Notes: generated by a model from the sequence alone, not told the origin. Shown: positions 22,340-33,305, numbered from the stretch's first letter. The stretch is 64,000 nucleotides of DNA from Echinarachnius parma (GCA_037951105.1 JBAMJV010001366.1:1-64000), one strand, 5' to 3'. Numbers and translations are program-made.

Positions 22340-22490
22340 TAAAGAATACAACGTACTTTGACACTTATTCTATAGTTGATGACGTGAAACATAGCCATAG
22401 GCGATAGGTCTGCAGAAAAAAACCCATGAAAATAAACACAGTAGTGATTTAAAACTAGTTTTCTGATGCCAAATCTCACTTGGCAGCATA
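22340..22490. repeat. Dispersed repeat, inverted copy of 57070-57215
   Basis: The blocks AACGTACTTTG, ATAGTTGATGAC, CATGAAAATAAACACAGTAG and TTTTCTGATGCC match the reverse complement of 57070-57215 in order. An unnamed dispersed repeat. Confidence 0.7.
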
Positions 22491-24071
22491 CGTGTTCTTG
22501 TCATGTGTAAAATACTCTTTATGTTACACACCACACACTGCGTGGTGCCTTTGTTATATCCCGGTAGCGTCCGGTCGTAACCATTAACAACTCATTGTCA
22601 ACTGGGTCAAAGTGAATTCGCCAACACCCCTCGCACAATCAATTGCCCCGCCGACCGAAAAAATAACGCACTACGTCAATGTGATTCTGTATGCTACACA
22701 CAAACGGTATAGGTGGTGGGGCTAGTGCTTGGCAGCCAGTTTACGCCCCACCCACATAGGGTACGGAATCGGCAGCGTGATCGACATGTGATTCACAATT
22801 CATTGGCTTACGTCATGACACGTCATCTACAGAATTTAGTTTTCATGAGAAATGACTGCCAAATTCTTTTTCTTTGGGAAAAATTACATATAGATAGAGC
22901 AAGAATTGTGACAATTAGGCCCACTATGATCTAGACGGTATTAAAGACGCTGCCTGTACTATATACTAGTTCCTTGGCTTTAATGAATGCTGTGCTGCAT
23001 CCTGCACAAGTCCAGGCAGGAGTCTGTCTGGCCAGTGCCTGTTATTGTTAATAAGTTTTGAACATGATGAATGATGAAAAGTCAAGAGTACAAGACTGAA
23101 CGAGTAATTATTTTTACTTTCAACTATATTACTAATTATACAAATGTTATTAACTTAATTTAAATTACATGTTTAATTATTTAAATTATAGTTTTTATAT
23201 AATTAACTTTTTTCTTATCAAAAACAAATACCTTACTTCAATATTTAACACTGACAATTCACTTACCACATGCACGAATAGCAGACACCAGTGCACACAG
23301 GTGGTACAGTGCAGCAACCCAGTTCAACTCAGCTCAGCTAGCATGCTGCTCAGCATGCAACCCTCAGCAACATCACGCACACGCACGTCTGATCTCTAAT
23401 CTGTCCCCTCGGAAAAAGTGGTGCAGTCCAGAAATACAGCTAATCAAGCAAAATTGTAAATCACGCTTAAAAGTCCCACTGTAGTTTGAAGTAAATGTAA
23501 ATCACAACAATTCCGCTTTTCGATGCTAAATTGTAGATAAAGAAGTAATGACTACACAATATCCTCCCAGGTTAGCATTTTAGATGTAGAACATGCTCAA
23601 TTTCAGGCCAAATTAGAGTCTTTGCCGAGAACTTTTGATAGAGTATCGCACGACAGTACTGCACGAAAGACCGCCATATTAACACTGTGACGTCACTTTC
23701 CGATATGCTAATGAGGCGCTATGTCCATATAGGCGATTGGTTTAAAAATAAAAGGCTCTTTAGTAAATCTTTATATCCGACGACGTTCAGTAACCAATCA
23801 GCATGAGTTTTACATATGTTATACATTTATGTTTATAACATCGAATGCCGAGAGACCCATATCGTAAGAACATTCGGCCGACGAGTTACAACCGTTCAAA
23901 GTTGACCCTCGCCGCGCGTAACCTACATTACTGTGCAATTTGCGTGTATAAGATACAAAAAGGCGGGGAAAAATGAAGCTCAAGAGTCATTTTCAAGAGC
24001 TGGTCCGACGAGATGCAATATTGATTCTCTTCAAAATTGTAATATGTTATAAAAAAAACAATATAAAGAAT
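22491..24071. other. No gene recognised
   Basis: AT-rich. The motif TCGAATGCCGAG(A/T)GACCCA occurs at about 23842 and again at 24072. If the exon at 24222 belongs to a spliced receptor, its upstream exons may lie here, but I could not identify any. Confidence 0.4.
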
Positions 24072-24221
24072 CGAATGCCGAGTGACCCAGCTCTCAATTC
24101 ATTCTGGTTTGGAATTGGTAGTATTTTATTTTCATACTAGCGTGTTAGGAGCTCGTGAAGAGGAAAGTTTGACACGTTGTGTAATATGCGCGCGCGCTCC
24201 CGCATCCCGGCCGCGCGTGCA

Positions 24222-24651
24222 GGGAGCAAATGGGACTACTTTTCCATATGTAGTTGGCATTTTAAGCGTACCATGTGTCAGTCTTCTGGTCATCATCTGG
24301 AGACAGAAGAGGTGTATCTTCGTTTGTCATCCTTCTGACATCAATGTTAACCCATCGGCTCGACGAGACCGGGCGGTGGGAGACAAAACGATCGTGGTCG
24401 AGGAGACCGCGATGACCACCATTGCGACACCGTCTGGACATGCCGCAGCGTATTTCAACAAGGGTGTGGCTGGTCGCGAAGATCGTGACGAGAAACAGGT
24501 CGACGAGGAGTATGAGGACATTGGAGATGCAAACGACAACAGAGAGGTTGACGAGTCATACGAAGATATGGGCAACATTGACATGGAGAAGCACATCTAC
24601 CAAGTCTTGGATACTTTCATGAAGCCTGATGAAACGGAAACTATGGCGTGA
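24222..24651 (+). CDS. Transmembrane and cytoplasmic-tail terminal exon
   Basis: The frame ends at TGA 24649-24651. It begins after one of two possible acceptors, GCGCGTGCAG (24221) or CATATGTAG (24252). It encodes a single hydrophobic segment (FPYVVGILSVPCVSLLVIIW), a basic stop-transfer RQKR and an acidic tail of about 105 residues. The tail carries a duplicated motif, VDEEYEDIGD and VDESYEDMGN, then IYQVL near the C-terminus. YEDM fits YxxM (PI3-kinase SH2-type) and YQVL fits YxxL, so this is probably the last exon of a single-pass signalling receptor. That role is inference; the ectodomain exons were not found. Confidence 0.55.
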
Positions 24652-24659
24652 ACATTTTT

Positions 24660-24665
24660 AATAAA
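24660..24665 (+). terminator. Poly(A) signal AATAAA
   Basis: AATAAA starts 9 bp after the stop codon of the transmembrane exon. That is very close, implying a short 3' UTR, or it is a chance match in AT-rich sequence. Confidence 0.4.
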
Positions 24666-25049
24666 AACATATTGGGGCGTTTCAAAAAGATTCCAAATCA
24701 AACTTAACCCTATAGTTGGAATTAGATTATTAATGGAGAACCATTTGTTGCTTCAGAATCAATCAATCATATCCAATAGCCCGATTGCGAATATTTAAAA
24801 CTGTCCACAGAATTACACATCAATAACTTGGAGTTTCTTTAATGAATTGAAAGTTGTTAATGATTTGTATAAAGATAGTAAGCCTCCTTAACCACAAATC
24901 GTTAACAACTTGAATGCTCGAAAATCAAGAGTTGAACAAGTATCCAGTTGTCTCGCGAAGTGTAATAAGAAGGTGTTGTTAAATGCCTACACGACAGAGC
25001 GGATCGCATCGTCACTAAGCCACGAGGGGCAAATGCGGAACGAAGTCAT

Positions 25050-25883
25050 GTGAGAGGAGCTCTATCTGCCAATGGTTACCCCAAATCATTCATATGCAAT
25101 GCTTCCAAGCAAAGGCCAGTCACTACGCAGGATGAGCGTAAGGAGTACAAATCCATGGCTGTGCTACCCTACATTGAAAGCATCGCACCCCAACTCCGTC
25201 GTCGACTTGAGAATCATGGTATCCGTACCATCTTCAAATCTGACACTACATTGAGGAGCCAACTTGTCAACCCGAAGGACCCAGTTCCTGAACACAGACG
25301 CAATGGTGTGGTATATAGCATACCGTGTGGCTCATGTGATAAGGAATACATCGGGGAAACGGGCCGGCCAGTAGGTGAAAGAATGTGGGAACACAAACGC
25401 GACGTCAGATTAAGACTGACAGACAATTCAGCCGTAGCCGAACATGCTTGGAACGAGGAACACCGACCCGACTGGGATGGAGTAAAGTGATTGGCAAAGT
25501 AACAGCGCTGGTACACACGCCGCGTAAAGGAAGCGATCCAGATTCGGTTACAACCTAACAACATCAACAGGGACAACGGGATCGAGATTCCGGATTCTTG
25601 GATTAGAACCATACGACGGCACGCCCCACGTAATTTCGCCCGGGCACAGAACATCAACCAGTCGGTCTGCGGTACCGCCCACGCCGTTTGTACCGGCTCA
25701 GCCAATCAGAGCGGAGAGCGCGCAGCTCCGGACAATGCCGCAGCATTGTCCAATCAGAGCCCAGCGGTCAGCGTTAACGCCCACGCCTCCCGCACCCACC
25801 CGTCCAATCAGAACGTTGGACGGTTGACGCCAATTAGCGACGAACCGGTCAATACCGGTACTACTGTTAGTAAAAAGGTATAA
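25050..25883 (+). pseudogene. Penelope-like GIY-YIG endonuclease, frameshifted
   Basis: The first frame (25050-25487) has a basic linker and then the endonuclease: GVVY at residues 86-89, CGSC at 93-96, YIG at 100-102, Arg106, and SAVAEH at 127-132. The GVVY-CxxC-YIGETGR arrangement is diagnostic of Penelope-like endonucleases, which nick DNA for target-primed reverse transcription. A frameshift near 25490 moves the family's C-terminal block (RRVKEAIQIRL, then INRDNGIEIPDSW) to another frame, open from 25503 to TAA at 25881-25883. The upstream start is artificial, because the RT domain is missing. Confidence 0.85.
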
Positions 25884-25909
25884 ATTGCGACCTCGCACCA
25901 AAATATTTG

Positions 25910-25950
25910 TCACCTGACGAAGTACAGCAGCAGCGTACGAAACGTCGTGA
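25910..25950 (+). ncRNA. Minimal type I hammerhead-like ribozyme motif
   Basis: Core CTGACGA (25914-25920), stem II GTAC/GTAC around AGCAGCAGC (25922-25938), GAAAC (25939-25943) and GTC (25944-25946). Stem I is TCAC/GTGA flanking the core. The sequence ACGT between GAA and C is self-complementary, as expected for the very short helix III of Penelope-associated hammerheads that are thought to work as dimers. Predicted cleavage is after the C of GTC. Published work links such motifs to the 3'/LTR regions of Penelope-like elements. Confidence 0.72.
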
Positions 25951-26090
25951 GTTCTTTCTTATTACACTTCGCGAGACAACTGGATACTTGTTCAACTCTT
26001 GAACTTGAATGCTTTAATGAGAAACTAATGCTGGCTTTCCATAATATTTGAGTCCGACTTGTGTTCATTTTGACTTGGGATTTTTTTTTT

Positions 26091-26271
26091 AACACCTCCG
26101 GGGCCCCGTTGCAGACAAAGCTGCAATCGATTGTAAAGTTGTAATTGCAAATCAGATCATGTGAAAAATGCGCAAATCTGATCGGTTCAATGTGCATATT
26201 TTCTGACTTGCAATTAATTGCAACATTACAATCAATTGCGTCCCTTTCTGCAAAGGGGCCCAGAGGGTGTT
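26091..26271. mobile_element. Small MITE with AACACC...GGTGTT ends
   Basis: The left end AACACCTCCGGGGCCCCGTT and the right end GGGGCCCAGAGGGTGTT are inverted copies. The interior is made of imperfect palindromes around TTGCAATTAATTGCAA. A 10-T run abuts the left side. No clear target duplication. Confidence 0.75.
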
Positions 26272-27060
26272 ATACAAGATTATATGACTGAATGTCATTT
26301 GAAGGCCTGGAATCAAACATGTTTAGAAGAAGAAACAAAAGTGCAGCAATTTTATTTGATATGAGGAGATCTTTATAATTTTTCATCCGATTTGGTGTCG
26401 CGTTTTGAAATGATTTTATCAATATTAAAAAGCAAGTAACGGAAATCAGGAACTTTAAATCCAATTTAAAATGTAACATGTTGAAGGTAAACTCGTTAAA
26501 CACCATCCGGCTCAGTAATATAACTTTTATCATTCATCCGCGATACTGGATTGTTTGGTGTCAATCAAGCTAGTCAAGTAACCTGTTCTTTGATAAATGT
26601 ACTTGATTACTTTACAATCCATGTATTACTATGTTGCTATGTCTGGTAAATATCAGGCATGCTTTCAGGTCAGGTCAACAGTAACAATTTTATTATACAA
26701 ACTTGATAATATACAGATAATTCATATCATACATTAACCTTCTACGCCCTCGGTAAGATGGATCTTATTGTGATATTGATAACAACTTGTTTTAAACACA
26801 ATCTACTTATTTTGACTTGACGTTTCGAACATCTTACATATTCTTTCTTAGAAGTTGTACTAGTGGCCAGATTCCGGCATAGACTCAGTACAACTTTTTT
26901 GGAAGATGTTCTAATTTTGACTCTGATTCGGACAAATGTAAATAAACGCATCTGATGTACTCAGACAAGGAACGCGCATAAGAAACCATTTTGATTGATA
27001 ATATTATAACGAGTTGACTATTAATGGTAAATATATTACTCATTGCGGATATAGTATCGG
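26272..27060. other. No gene recognised
   Basis: AT-rich with no supported gene. The segment GACGTTTCGAACATCTTA near 26820 resembles element tails but is too short to assign. Confidence 0.45.
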
Positions 27061-27245
27061 AAATAATATCGCTAGTGATATTCGTTTGTCTCGCAATGTA
27101 TGGTCAACAAGGAATCTAAAAGATCACGACGTTTCGTGCGCCGCTGCAACACTTTGTCAAGATCTTTGTCAAACGTCGTGATCTGTTAGATTCCTTGTTG
27201 ACCATACATTGCCAGACAAACGAATATCACGAGCGATATTATTTC
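27061..27245. mobile_element. Inverted repeat of Penelope-like tail sequence
   Basis: Arms 27061-27133 and 27172-27245 are near-perfect reverse complements. On the minus strand the segment reads CACGAAACGTCGTGATC, the hammerhead 3' half, preceded by TTGACAAAG where an active core would have CTGACGA. A related tail lies at 60455-60560. It looks like a degenerate, tail-only Penelope-like insertion. Confidence 0.65.
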
Positions 27246-27629
27246 AAAGTTGACTATTGTTTGACTATATCAGTTTATAGTTTAAATGATCTGAATTATA
27301 AATAGAAATGAGCACAAGGGGAAGAAATATATAATACACCGTGTGGTAGGATAGTAAACCAAATCCATCCCGACCCCTTCTGGCTTCAAAACTCGATTGA
27401 TTACCTGTTTGTCGTTCACATCATATTAAGTGCAATTTTCGCGCTTTCTTTATTTGATAAACATTGCTATCTCCCGCATCTGCATGCGCCACACTCGATT
27501 GATAATTTGTTTATGTTGCATAATTATGCTGTACATTGCATGCGCAGGGTCATTTGTGTTAATTTAACAAACACGTTTTGTAAATATGCATATGCTTTTA
27601 CGTTTACACACATTTTGTATGTGGCATGT

Positions 27630-27790
27630 TCGGATGAGCTCCGGGATTAGGGTGCCGAGTTCAGACCAATCAATGTCCTGGATTGTGTATTTTATCAAGA
27701 CATTAATTTAATTCACATTGCTGCTCTCTACCCATGGCCAGGAGTATAAGTAATAGGTACCTTGGCCGGATGTAGATAAGCTTGATTCGA
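27630..27790 (+). mobile_element. SINE fragment, Deu-like body (copy 1)
   Basis: A degraded tRNA-like B box (GTGCCGAGTTCAGACC) is followed by CTGCTCTCTACCCATGGCCAG, split here as CTGCTCTCTA and CCCATGGCCAGGAGTATAA, then GGTACCTTGG and GATAAGCTTGAT. It matches the fuller copy at 38935-39180. Confidence 0.7.
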
Positions 27791-27865
27791 CAAGTTCAAT
27801 GGAATTTCTTTTGTCAAATATTTCATGTACATGAATATTGGTTGAGATAAATCATATGGTAAGTC

Positions 27866-28169
27866 CAGGGGTGGATCTAGCTTTTTGCTAAGGGGGGGGG
27901 GGTTGGGGGTTGGGGGTTGACCCAATGACGATGCGGAGCGAAGTCCGAGCCGCGTAGCGGCGAGTGGGGGGAGACTCCGAGAGGGGGGTGTCCCTCCTCT
28001 CGGCGATTTTTTTGTTGTTGCTATTTTGAACCCCCGTAAGTGATTTTGTTTTCACTTTTTTGTTCGCTTTTTTCACTGATACATTTTCACTTGGCAGCCC
28101 AAGGGGGGGGGGGGGGGGGGGTTAAACCCCCTAACCCCCCCCCCCCCCCCTCCCCTGGATCCGCCACTG
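27866..28169. mobile_element. MITE with CAGGGGTGGATC / GATCCGCCACTG ends
   Basis: 304 bp, left end CAGGGGTGGATCTAG, right end CTGGATCCGCCACTG. The right terminus in reverse, CAGTGGCGGATCCAGG, is a widespread hAT-type MITE terminus. Inside are a G19 run (28103-28121) and a C16 run (28135-28150) that can pair, with GTTAAACCCCCTAA between them. No clean target duplication. Confidence 0.75.
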
Positions 28170-28214
28170 ATGTCAATAGATATTTTAGATAAGATATGTC
28201 TTAATGTACATTAT

Positions 28215-28400
28215 ATTCCATTAGCTTACACATGGGGTAGTTGTTTGCTTATCTGCTGTTAAAAATGTAATTGAAATATGAAATTATCATCGATGCTATA
28301 TTATTCTGGATGTACTCTTATACGTAAATTATATATTCGAGAATAGTTTGTCGGAACGCTCCATACAGTTAAACATTGACTTTTTAAATAAGGCATACAT
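28215..28400. repeat. Isolated diverged unit of the ~280-bp satellite
   Basis: Shares TTAGCTTACACATGGGGTAG, GCTGTATTATTCT-like and GTCGGAACGCT-like blocks and the order of blocks with the array at 39885-41020. Confidence 0.6.
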
Positions 28401-28756
28401 TCGGAGTCTAAAAATAATATTAATAAAATGGGTAGGAGACTATTAACATGTTTTGCATGGTAATTGACATTCAAGACGGTATTTCAGTCACGAGATTTAT
28501 GTTTTATGAAGATATTATGGTAATGGTCGCACATTTTAGTGGCTACCTGTTTTTTTTTTATGAATTGTAAGTAAAATACACGATTTTCATCGTAAACCGA
28601 CAAAATATTGCTTTGTATATGGGTAGAGAAAGATTTTGTTGTAAGTAATGACTGATTATCATGATAAAATGTATATCTTTTAACAATAAATCATCTACAA
28701 AAATAAATAATCAAGTACATAAAAGATCATATCACCTTCTTATGTGCTTCAATGAT

Positions 28757-29297
28757 TAAAAGGGGTAGTACAGTTTTGGTAAGGCTGAACTTTAGTAACC
28801 AAATCCTGCACAGTAACATTACAAACTAATATGTATAACCCCACAATGCTCGAAAGGTATACTAAAATACAAACGACTAAGTAAAAAGCCTGTTATTATT
28901 CAAAAAGCGCCATTAAAACACAAGAGGCCGCTTTCTAATAAGGCATTGGTTTCAACCATTTTTCATACAAAATTATGCATGTGATGTTTTGTTTAAATAA
29001 TGATTAAAAAGAGAGATCATCAACAACTATTTAAAAACCGCTTTTGAAATGTTTTGAAAAAGTGTAAGCATTTTTTTTTCTTCACAAAATCATCTTATTT
29101 ATTTGTGGCCCAAATAAATACGATCGGATATATTTGTTGATATTTCAGCCATTTCTGAACCGATTTTGACCAAGTAAAGTTTGTTCTGCCAGTAAAATTG
29201 CATGTTCTTTCAAATTCGACACTCGGTTTTTCATTACCTCACGAACAAAATTGTGTTGTGCAGCGCCCTCTCTACCAAATCTGAACTACCCCTTCTT
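28757..29297. mobile_element. AAGGGATAGTT-type MITE, full copy
   Basis: The left end AAAAGGGGTAGTACAGTTTT and the right end ATCTGAACTACCCCTTCTT form a TIR. The body contains the TTTAGTAACCAAATCCTGCA, ATTTCAGCCATTTCTGAA and GCAGCGCCCTCT blocks that recur at 3880, 10796, 41080, 41572 and 63715. Non-coding. Confidence 0.8.
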
Positions 29298-29305
29298 CAC
29301 CCATG

Positions 29306-30057
29306 TATACACTACTCACAAAAAGTAAGTACCCCCCCTAGCATTTTTTCATATATCTCAACAAGTATTTCACCGATTTTGATCATTCAAACGGTAATGG
29401 ATGCGCAATTTTCTTACGCACAGTGTGAAAGGTAAATGGTTGCCATAGCATTACGTTTTCATCATTAAAAAAAAATGAATTTTCTTAAACAAAGGGCACA
29501 AAAAAAAGTTGCACTTTCAGTTTTATGTGGCATAGTGGGTGCATTTTGTACACGAGTAAGCTTTTGAAAACTGGTTCCACTGTGAACAATGCAGCAGTAG
29601 TACAGCATTACATAACAGATTAGTGAATTAGGCCAACTCCAATAAAGATGAAAACAGGACATGACTTCGGCCGTTCTAATCCCCAACAATTTCATATTGA
29701 AAGGCCTATTGTTTTAGAAAAATGCATTTTTGTGTCACTAAGAACAATGCAGCAGTAGTAGTGGATTACATAATAGATTTGTGTGTCGGGTAATCTTCAA
29801 TAAAGATGTTTACTCGTATACAAAATGTACCCACTATGCCAAATAAAACTGAAAGTGCATTTGGCACTTTGTTTGAGAACATTAATTTTTTGATAATGAA
29901 AACGTAAGGCTATGGCAACCATTTACCACTCACATTGTGCGTACGAAAATTGCGCATTTATTACCTTTTGAATGATCAAAATCGGTGAAATACTTTTTGA
30001 GATATATGAAAAAATGCTAGGGTGGTAGGCCTACTTACTTGTTGTGAGTAGTGTATA
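29306..30057. mobile_element. Long-TIR MITE, Tc1/mariner-like ends (copy 2)
   Basis: Starts TATACACTACTCACAAAAAG and ends GTTGTGAGTAGTGTATA. Same family and orientation as 3055-3814, with most of the body shared. It begins only 8 bp after the preceding MITE. Confidence 0.85.
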
Positions 30058-30137
30058 CCTAGTAAACGCATGTAAACATAACTCCTTGTATACCCCCGTA
30101 GCAGTGAGATAACGGGGACTTATTTTTTTAATCTATT

Positions 30138-30160
30138 GGGGGGGGGGGGGGGGGGGGGGG
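30138..30160. repeat. Poly-G run (23 G)
   Basis: Twenty-three consecutive G. Confidence 0.9.
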
Positions 30161-30320
30161 TGGTGCAGACATAATGTATGTCTTTATTTTTACTCAGATT
30201 AGCATATATTCCGTATCGAGGAGGGGGTGCCATGACATTTCACTGCCCAACAAAGGACTATTGTGTATATATGTTTGAGAAGAAAAAAAAACAGCACAAC
30301 CGTGGACGTACGGGATGTAT

Positions 30321-30321
<1 letters not shown>

Positions 30322-30379
<58 letters not shown>
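30322..30379. repeat. (AC)n microsatellite
   Basis: An uninterrupted AC dinucleotide run of 58 bp. Confidence 0.97.
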
Positions 30380-30382
<3 letters not shown>

Positions 30383-30479
30383 TATCAATTCGGGACTTTC
30401 AAGCGCGGGATAGCGAAAACAAACACAAATGTAAACATAATGTACATGCTATACGTAACAACCTTTATTAACACGACCG

Positions 30480-31310
30480 CTCCCTTTCAAGCATGGAATA
30501 GCAACAACAATACAATGCAACCACATCACATACCTTGATTATGCAAATATAAACAAGAAATTGATTATTGACAATGACATTAATAACTTTATAATTGTGT
30601 GGTTGATTTTTGTTCAATATGAATCTTTCAAAATTATGCTAAGGTGTTTTAGTTAATTAAATTTAGAGTTTAAAGCCAAATGACAGTATTGGTAAATGCC
30701 CCACATACCAACAATGCCAATATGCTTTTAGCATTAACCATGTGAAAGAATATTATACAACTTTTATAAACAGATAATGGAAAAAATCTGCTTTGAAATG
30801 GAGTATTTGAGCAATGAAAAGCTCGAAAAAAAGTTTGTAAAAAATTTGGTTCCCAGGGGTAAGTGTCTCATCAAAATTAAAAGAAAAAAACATAAAGAAG
30901 AGAAGATCATGGAAATTATTGAGACCTTGTTTGACCTGATGTCTTGTGGAAAATATGGCACCCAAGATAAACAATATTAAAGAAATCTATTAACATTGAC
31001 CAAATCCACAAAACTTTCCTAGAACTATAGAAGTATTCTCATACTTAGCTGCAATCGCGTTCCAACTAACAATATCAATAGAAGCATTGAAAAGTTTTGT
31101 TTTCTTATTCCCCTTATTCCCCTGTTAAAGAGATATTAACGATTATAGTGTTCTGATTTCACTGAAAAGAACTGTGGTCAAAAACATTGCAATGCGTTAG
31201 GCGATTAGCGAGTAGTTTGCCTTTTCGCTCCTTACTCTGCCATACCTATGACATTCATTTCACATGAAAAATTCACACATTAACTATTGGGGATATCAGA
31301 TCAGAAGAAT
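30480..31310. repeat. Diverged dispersed/tandem repeat unit
   Basis: Blocks here (TTTCAAGCATGGAATAGCAA, AAACAATATTAAAGAAATCT, TTAGCTGCAATCGCGTTCC, GGGGATATCAGATCAGAA) recur in diverged form at 31405-31560, 32236-32850 and partly 35355-35460. The original is an unnamed ~900-bp repeat; the LINE at 31757 interrupts the series. Confidence 0.55.
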
Positions 31311-31756
31311 ACACATTATATCAACCATTTATAACTTTGTGTATATAATTTTCCAGTGTCAAAAATATGGCGCATATGAGCCACGGTAGAATCAGATAGT
31401 TCCTCATGTTGTGGCTTTCAAGCAAGGAGTAGCAACAACAATGAAATACAACCGCATCTTCTACCAACCTTGACAATCGCTCTGATCAGTTTATTCGGGA
31501 TACTACAATGCAGATTGTGCAGATATAAATAAGTAATTGCTTTTTGCCTATTAAATATCTTTATACTTTTTGTTATTTGTGTAAATATGAATCCTACTAA
31601 TATTATACTTTGCTATTTTGCTTAACTAAATTTGGAATAAATCCTACGCATTTTCAAGTTTCTTCCGTTTATACTAATAGAACAATCGTCATCATGATCA
31701 TTACTTTTCATTTATTGATCATCCGTATGAAACGCGGATAAAAGGAAATGTAATAA

Positions 31757-31894
31757 TGTATAAACGTTATTAGAATTAAAACAAACGTAGGAAAACAATC
31801 TATTTCATATTCAGGACCACATTTGTGGAATCAACTACCGATTAATTTGAGAGAAAACAATAGGCGGAAAAGCTTTTGCCAAGCACTAAAATAG
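31757..31894 (+). pseudogene. Non-LTR retrotransposon reverse transcriptase C-terminus
   Basis: The frame reads IKTNVGKQSISYSGPHLWNQ then LPINLRENN and stops at 31892-31894. The SYSGPxLWNxLP pattern is the conserved end of the LINE ORF2 protein just after the RT and thumb. Upstream it meets a stop at 31754, so the copy is 5'-truncated or decayed. Confidence 0.72.
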
Positions 31895-32235
31895 TATATT
31901 TGTAGCGAGTATAATTAAACAAATATACATTTATTTATTCATCTATCTGTTATTATTATAAATATTTTGTGTGTATAAGTATGTATATATTAATTATTGT
32001 TTTAATTTTTACAAATTCAATTTATGTATATAGTGTAAATAAGTTACTAGTAGTTCAGCTGAAATGTATTTCGTGTGTTTAAATCACTATTTTCGGGACT
32101 AACCTCGATTAGCACTATGCTATTTTGTTAGCCCCTTTTGTCAATTCAAGATATTTCATTCATTTGTACTATTGAACTGATTATTATTATTGACAATAAA
32201 TCCATTTCATTTCATTTCATTTCATTTCATTTCAA
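31757..32235 (+). mobile_element. LINE 3' end with (TTTCA)n tail
   Basis: A C-terminal coding remnant is followed by about 300 bp of 3' UTR, AATAAA at 32195-32200 and a tail of CATTT repeats (32203-32235). A short tandem-repeat tail in place of poly(A) is typical of CR1/L2-like and related non-LTR retrotransposons. Confidence 0.75.
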
Positions 32236-33230
32236 AAGTTCTTGAGACTATGACTAGTGGAAAACATGGCGCTCATGAAAAACAATATTAAAGGAATCTA
32301 ATAAAATGTTCATAATCCACAACAAATTCTTGGAGCTATATATTGGTTCTCTCATAGCTGCATTCGCGTTCCGAATAGAAACATGGACCAGAATTGTTAT
32401 TTCTTTCCTAATTTTCCTTGTGTGTTCCGAGTTTTAATTATCAATTAGAGAGTTATAACTGTGTACACAGTCATTGCACCGATTTAGCGAATATTACATT
32501 GCCTTTATGCTCATTACTCTGCCATTTGACATTCAATTAATCTGAAATGTTTACATATTACCTATTGGGGATATGAGATCAGAAAAATACACATTCTATC
32601 AAACATTCATCACTTCTTCAACAAGGAACCCGATCCCTACGTGTTTATGCAACCCCCATAGACTTTTTACACAACCCACTTGGTTCCCGTGGTCAATAGA
32701 CCCCTTTAAAATCAAATAGTACCTCCTTTTGTTCTGTTCTGAGGGTTGCAAGCACGGAAGAGAAAAAAACAAACAAAGAAAGACAAACATTTGAGTCGGA
32801 ATCAACCATATCCTAATTGCTCCGATGAATTCATTGAGGTTGTTCAAACATGAACTTGCTAATTAACTCCAAAATAACAATATACTTTTTGCTATTTTGT
32901 CTACCCAAACTTCATGTAATATACTTCCCTTTATCGATAAATTAAATGATAGCCCTATAAATGTTAGCGCATCCATCTAATCTCGCCTTTATCAGACACT
33001 GGTTGAAACTAGAAGAATAGTCGTCTACACACCATTTGATATTTTACCCAGCAAACGATACTATATCACTCATCAACTTATTTGAAATGATTCGAATTGA
33101 ATTCGGATTTTTGTTTGGGAAAATTAAAAATAATAACAATAATCCATAATAACAAAATAGTATCTTACATCAAAAAAATAACAGAAGCATTACAAAAACG
33201 AACACAATGAGAATTGTACAATATCATGTG
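32236..33230. repeat. Further diverged copy of the 30480 repeat, then nothing recognised
   Basis: To about 32850 the blocks AAACAATATTAAAGGAATCT, ATAGCTGCATTCGCGTTCC and GGGGATATGAGATCAGAA match 30930-31310. From 32850 to 33230 nothing is recognised. Confidence 0.5.
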
Positions 33231-33231
33231 G

Positions 33232-33305
33232 ACGTGGTGTGACAAGATATGTAGAGCGTGTTCCTTCAATCGTGAGGTCCCGAGTTCGAACCCCAGGTAT
33301 GCCCA
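33232..33305 (+). mobile_element. tRNA-like SINE head
   Basis: Contains the B box GAGTTCGAACC and resembles the head of the SINE at 38935 (GTGGTGTGA versus GTGGCGTGA, GGTCCCGAGTTCGAA in both). No proper cloverleaf; it lacks the Deu-like body. Confidence 0.5.

Larger units (their letters stand above)
24919..26001 (+). mobile_element. 5'-truncated Penelope-like element with inverted ends and 12-bp TSD
   Basis: Flanked by the 12-bp direct repeat AACTTGAATGCT (24907-24918 and 26002-26013). Just inside are 46-bp arms (24926-24971 and 25956-26001) that are perfect reverse complements of each other. Between them lie only the C-terminal linker, the GIY-YIG endonuclease and a 3' region with a hammerhead-like motif. 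The reverse transcriptase is absent. Inverted and truncated copies with variable target duplications are known for Penelope-like elements. Confidence 0.88.
27280..28450. repeat. Diverged segmental duplication of 38600-40175
   Basis: The blocks share order: a CTCGATTGATT block, CACTTTTCGCGCTT (or AATTTTCGCGCTT), the SINE with CCCATGGCCAGGAGTATA, and then the CTTACACATGGGG satellite unit. The left copy alone carries the MITE at 27866-28169. Confidence 0.65.

Noticed and set aside
30194-30471. Open frames over the (AC)n run
   Set aside because: Dinucleotide repeats are open as THTH or VCVC; no coding evidence on either side.
33232-33305. Functional tRNA gene
   Set aside because: There is a B box, but no acceptor or anticodon stem can be drawn; similarity to the SINE head is the better explanation.
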